Below, in pieces: positions 61,029 through 64,000 of a stretch of 64,000 nucleotides of DNA (position 1 is the first letter of the stretch; each line of letters begins with the position of its first letter). The stretch comes from Garcia nutans (taxonomy: Eukaryota; Streptophyta; Magnoliopsida; Malpighiales; Euphorbiaceae). The stretch spans positions 1,302,001-1,366,000 of the forward strand of contig CANTUV010000009.1 of assembly GCA_947685225.1 (NCBI GenBank), written 5' to 3'. The position numbers and the translations under genes are program-made. A model generated the notes under the pieces. That model was not told the DNA's origin. It searched no databases and was given only the letters and a program-made list of their open reading frames with translations.

Positions 61029-62968
61029 ATGGAGGGAAAAGCCATGGAGGAAGGCAAATCTTTGGCTATAACTCCAACATGGGCTTTGACTTCAGTAATC
61101 ATTGTAATGGTTTCTTTTGGGTTCTTTTTTCAAGCATCTTTGGAACACTTGGGAAAGGTAAAAAATTGAAAAAGAAATTTCATCTTTCTGGTAAATTTCA
61201 ACAAAAACTCGAACTTGAAATCTCTTTCTTCTTTTTTTTTCCTCTTCAAACAGTGGCTGAATAAGAGGAGGAGTAAGAGGAAAGCACTACTTTCAGCTTT
61301 AGAGAAGATCAAAGATGGTAAGCAATTATGGGTTTTTCTTAGTTTTTTCAATAATCTTTTCAAGAATATGTTTGTGAGATCGTAGACTAATCTGGATTCG
61401 CATTAGGTAAGCTTGTTAAGGGGAAAAAAAATACTCATTCAACTTTTAAATATGTATAATATCTATAATTTGAATTCGAGATATATGGAAAGACACTCTT
61501 ATCATCTTATCTCATCTGAGCGTCTTGAGGGTAGCAATTATGGGTTTTCTTTGTTTTTTCAATAATCTTTTCAAGAACATGTTATCTGAAATTTGTGTAG
61601 TTGTGATGTTGTGAATGTGGGAGCAGAGCTAATGCTATTTGGGCTATTGTCATTGCTGATGGGTCATTGGGTTGTGATTGTGGCAAAGATTTGTGTGAAA
61701 TCATCCTCAGCAATGAGCAGCAGATTCTTCCCATGTGCAATACGAGATGAATTGAAAATATTAGAAGGGAATAGTTTTGATTCAGCTATTAATTATACAG
61801 TTACAAATGGTTCTTCTTATAGAGATAATTTGTACAGTGTTACTCCTCGTGCTTATCAATGCCCTGAGGTAACTACTCTATTTATTTTCATGAATTGGCC
61901 CCATGCTTTTTTTTTTTTGTTATAGGGATCCCATTAATGCATGTCTCATACAGGGCTTTAATTTCTACTCAAGAACGTATAAATCAGTTTGTCAAGTCCT
62001 TTTTACTTGGATAAATAATTATAAATTCTTTAACGTTTTGCATATTACACTAATCAATTCCTGTATTTTCAACATCTAATTTTTATATTCTCCAATTTTC
62101 AAAAATTAAACTGTTTAGTCCTTCTGTTAATATTTTCATCTTAAAAATATTAGTCAATTACTTTAATATTATAAAATAATTTATTTATTTTTCCTTTATA
62201 TATATTTTTCTTTGTTATTTGTTAAGTTATGCTTATTTTTAATTTATTTATATTTTTTATACATAATTTATTTTAATTTTATAAATATTTTAATAAGTTT
62301 TTTAATTTATATATATTTTTATAAAGATAAATATATTATTAATTTATATATATTCTTATAAGGATAAATATATTATAAAATAACTTATTTGCTCTTCATT
62401 TATATATATTTATCTTTATTATTTATTAAGTTTATTTTATTTTTAATTTTATTTTATATATAGATCTTCTGCAAAATAATAAAAAATATTATTTATATTA
62501 TTTAAAATTATTTTTTAGTAATACCTATAAAATTGAAATAAATAATATATATAGTTTGTCTGCAAAATAATAAAAGATATTATTCATATTATTTAAAATT
62601 ATTTTTTAATAATATTTATAAAATTAAAATAAATTATGTGTAATAAATATAAATAAAATTAAAAATAAGCATGACTTAACAAATAATAAAGAAAAATATA
62701 TATAAAGAATAAATAAATAAATTATTTTATAATATCAAAGTAATTGACTAATATTTTTAAGATGAAAATATTAACAGAATGACTAAACAGTTTAATTTTT
62801 GAAAACTGAAAGATGCAAAAATTAGATGTTGAAAATACAGAGACTGACTAGTGTAATATGCAAAATCTTATGGACTTTATAATTATTTAGCCTTTTTATT
62901 TTATTGAATTTATAATTCAAATTGTATATGTTATTTGTATTAAGTCATGTATATAGTAATTTTGATAA

Positions 62969-63000
<32 letters not shown>

Positions 63001-64000
63001 TTATATATATGCATTGCAAGTCAGGGAATTATTGAGCAAGCTACTATTATATATACACACACACATATATATATGTACGTACGTATGTATATGTATATTT
63101 TTGGATTGTGAATATTATATTAAAATTCATAAAATTTCTCATTAAATTTATTACAATTCTCTATGATTAGAATGATAGAACTCATTCAATTGTTTGTAAA
63201 AAATATTAGTGTGATAGTCCTTTGACTTGCATAATTCTTGAGTCCACTGATTTTAGAAGTGAATTTCACCACAATCTAAGTAGGAGAGAAGTATTCAACC
63301 AAATAACTTCTCTCATACAAGTTATTTTCGTGAATTGGTCAATCTCATCACAAGGACCCACAAATTCATATGACTAAGGAATGTGAAATAAAGTCTTATA
63401 TATATGCAACTCCTGCAACATGTCTAACCCTTCATTTTGAGCATTCTTGTTGAAAATGAATTGAAGACCATCTTTGTATATGCTTGCATATTAACTTTTG
63501 CATGACTTGTTAATTGTTTTGAAGGGTCAAGAGCCATTTGCTTCAAGAGAAAGTTTAGAACAAATTCACCGCTTGATGTTTGTTCTGGGAGTTATCCATG
63601 TTCTTTATAGCTTTATTGCTGTCATCCTAGCCATGATTAAGGTTCTTTTCTCTTAAATACTCTTATAGTCTTACTACAATTTTCTATAGCTAATTATGCT
63701 TTTGAAACTCAACATTTTGTCAATGGAGCTCTAAAACATTTTCTTTTGTAATTCTGATAGATTAATAGCTGGCACGTTTGGGAAAAACAAGCTAAGAGTA
63801 TGGCTAATATTCTGAGATTACAAAATGCAGAAGGTGCAGCATTTTACTGTCCATAATATTGTTTGTCTTTGAGTTGATTTGAATTATCTCATAGATAAGC
63901 AGTATCAACTTCTCAAATTTTAGATTCTCAGCAAGCTGCAATTCATGATAGAAAAATAGCACGAATTACTACCTTTGTTTCTCGCCGTACGTCCCATCCA
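61029..64000 (+). CDS. MLO family membrane protein, 5' part (runs off the window)
   Basis: Seven-transmembrane plant protein of the MLO family; members act in powdery mildew susceptibility, root and pollen-tube behaviour, with calcium-channel activity reported for some (family knowledge). Exons: 61029-61157, 61254-61317, 61627-61868, 63525-63641, 63761-63833, 63924 to beyond 64000. All phases fit. Motifs: TPTWALTSVIIVMVSFGFFF (extracellular N-terminus and first helix), LEHLGKWLNKRRSKRKALLS, EKIKDELMLFGLLSLLMGHW (second helix), the extracellular loop with RFFPC and QCPEGQEPFASRESLEQIH, IHVLYSFIAVILAMIKINSW (third helix and WHVWE block), and the start of the cytosolic loop (ARITTFVSRR). The C-terminal calmodulin-binding part lies outside. 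The loop SSSAMSSRFFPC is not typical of the best-known clades, so I do not assign a number. Confidence 0.93.
62007..62894. mobile_element. Long fold-back element in MLO intron 3
   Basis: The left arm (about 62007-62260) and right arm (about 62640-62894) are inverted copies: GTTTTGCATATTACACTA, TGTATTTTCAACATCTAATT, TTAAACTGTTTAGTC and TTAATATTTTCATC recur in reverse complement. The AT-rich centre includes a tandem duplication of about 92 bp starting TCTGCAAAATAATAAA (62467 and 62559). No coding capacity, no sure target duplication; probably a MULE-like or other non-autonomous DNA transposon. Confidence 0.8.
62960..63060. repeat. TA/CA-rich microsatellite
   Basis: Imperfect (TA)n runs at 62966-63010 and a mixed ATAT/ACAC run near 63050-63090 in MLO intron 3. 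Confidence 0.8.

Overview
This window is nuclear DNA from a flowering plant, almost certainly a eudicot. It is AT-rich, its genes are split by GT-AG introns, and it carries plant-only families (OPT, RLP, MLO, RMR) in a bed of plant transposons. Species cannot be fixed from the sequence alone. I could not run searches, so family names rest on recognised motifs and exon joins rest on reading phase and splice sites by eye.

Layout. 0.95-6.8 kb (+): an intact six-exon oligopeptide transporter gene. 8.74-12.5 kb: a 5'-truncated L1-type LINE with a 16-bp target duplication. 14.1-16.6 kb: a 2.5-kb solo LTR with a 5-bp target duplication. 19.4-22.4 kb (+): an intronless LRR receptor-like protein. 23.0-24.7 kb: a direct segmental duplication next to the 3' end of the vacuolar ATPase subunit E gene, which is complete at 24.9-27.7 kb (-). 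29.7-40 kb (-): a NOL1/NOP2/Sun (NSUN) RNA methyltransferase locus. It hosts a near-complete Copia retrotransposon (31.2-36.4 kb) and a non-autonomous hAT element (38.7-39.4 kb), is cut off at its 5' side by a decayed hAT transposase element (40-43 kb), and appears to have lost the exon for its catalytic motif. 43.18-43.63 kb: a hAT-type MITE. 43.76-45.3 kb (+): an RMR-type PA-TM-RING gene whose 3' end is unclear. 45.5-51.5 kb (-): one LTR, ORF1-like and integrase parts of an Athila-type Gypsy element. 51.5-55.2 kb: a 3.66-kb minisatellite of a 10/11-bp unit with a higher-order pattern. 57.3-59.7 kb (+): mitochondrial ribosomal protein L14. 61.0-64.0 kb (+): the first six exons of an MLO gene that runs off the window.

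The genes do not form a pathway. They are ordinary scattered plant genes: transport, defence perception, proton pumping, RNA modification, vacuolar sorting, mitochondrial translation, MLO. The notable content is structural: transposons nested in introns, a methyltransferase gene that has apparently lost an exon, a homologous insertion-free copy of the solo-LTR target region, and the minisatellite abutting the broken Athila element. I see no evidence of a novel enzymatic system.
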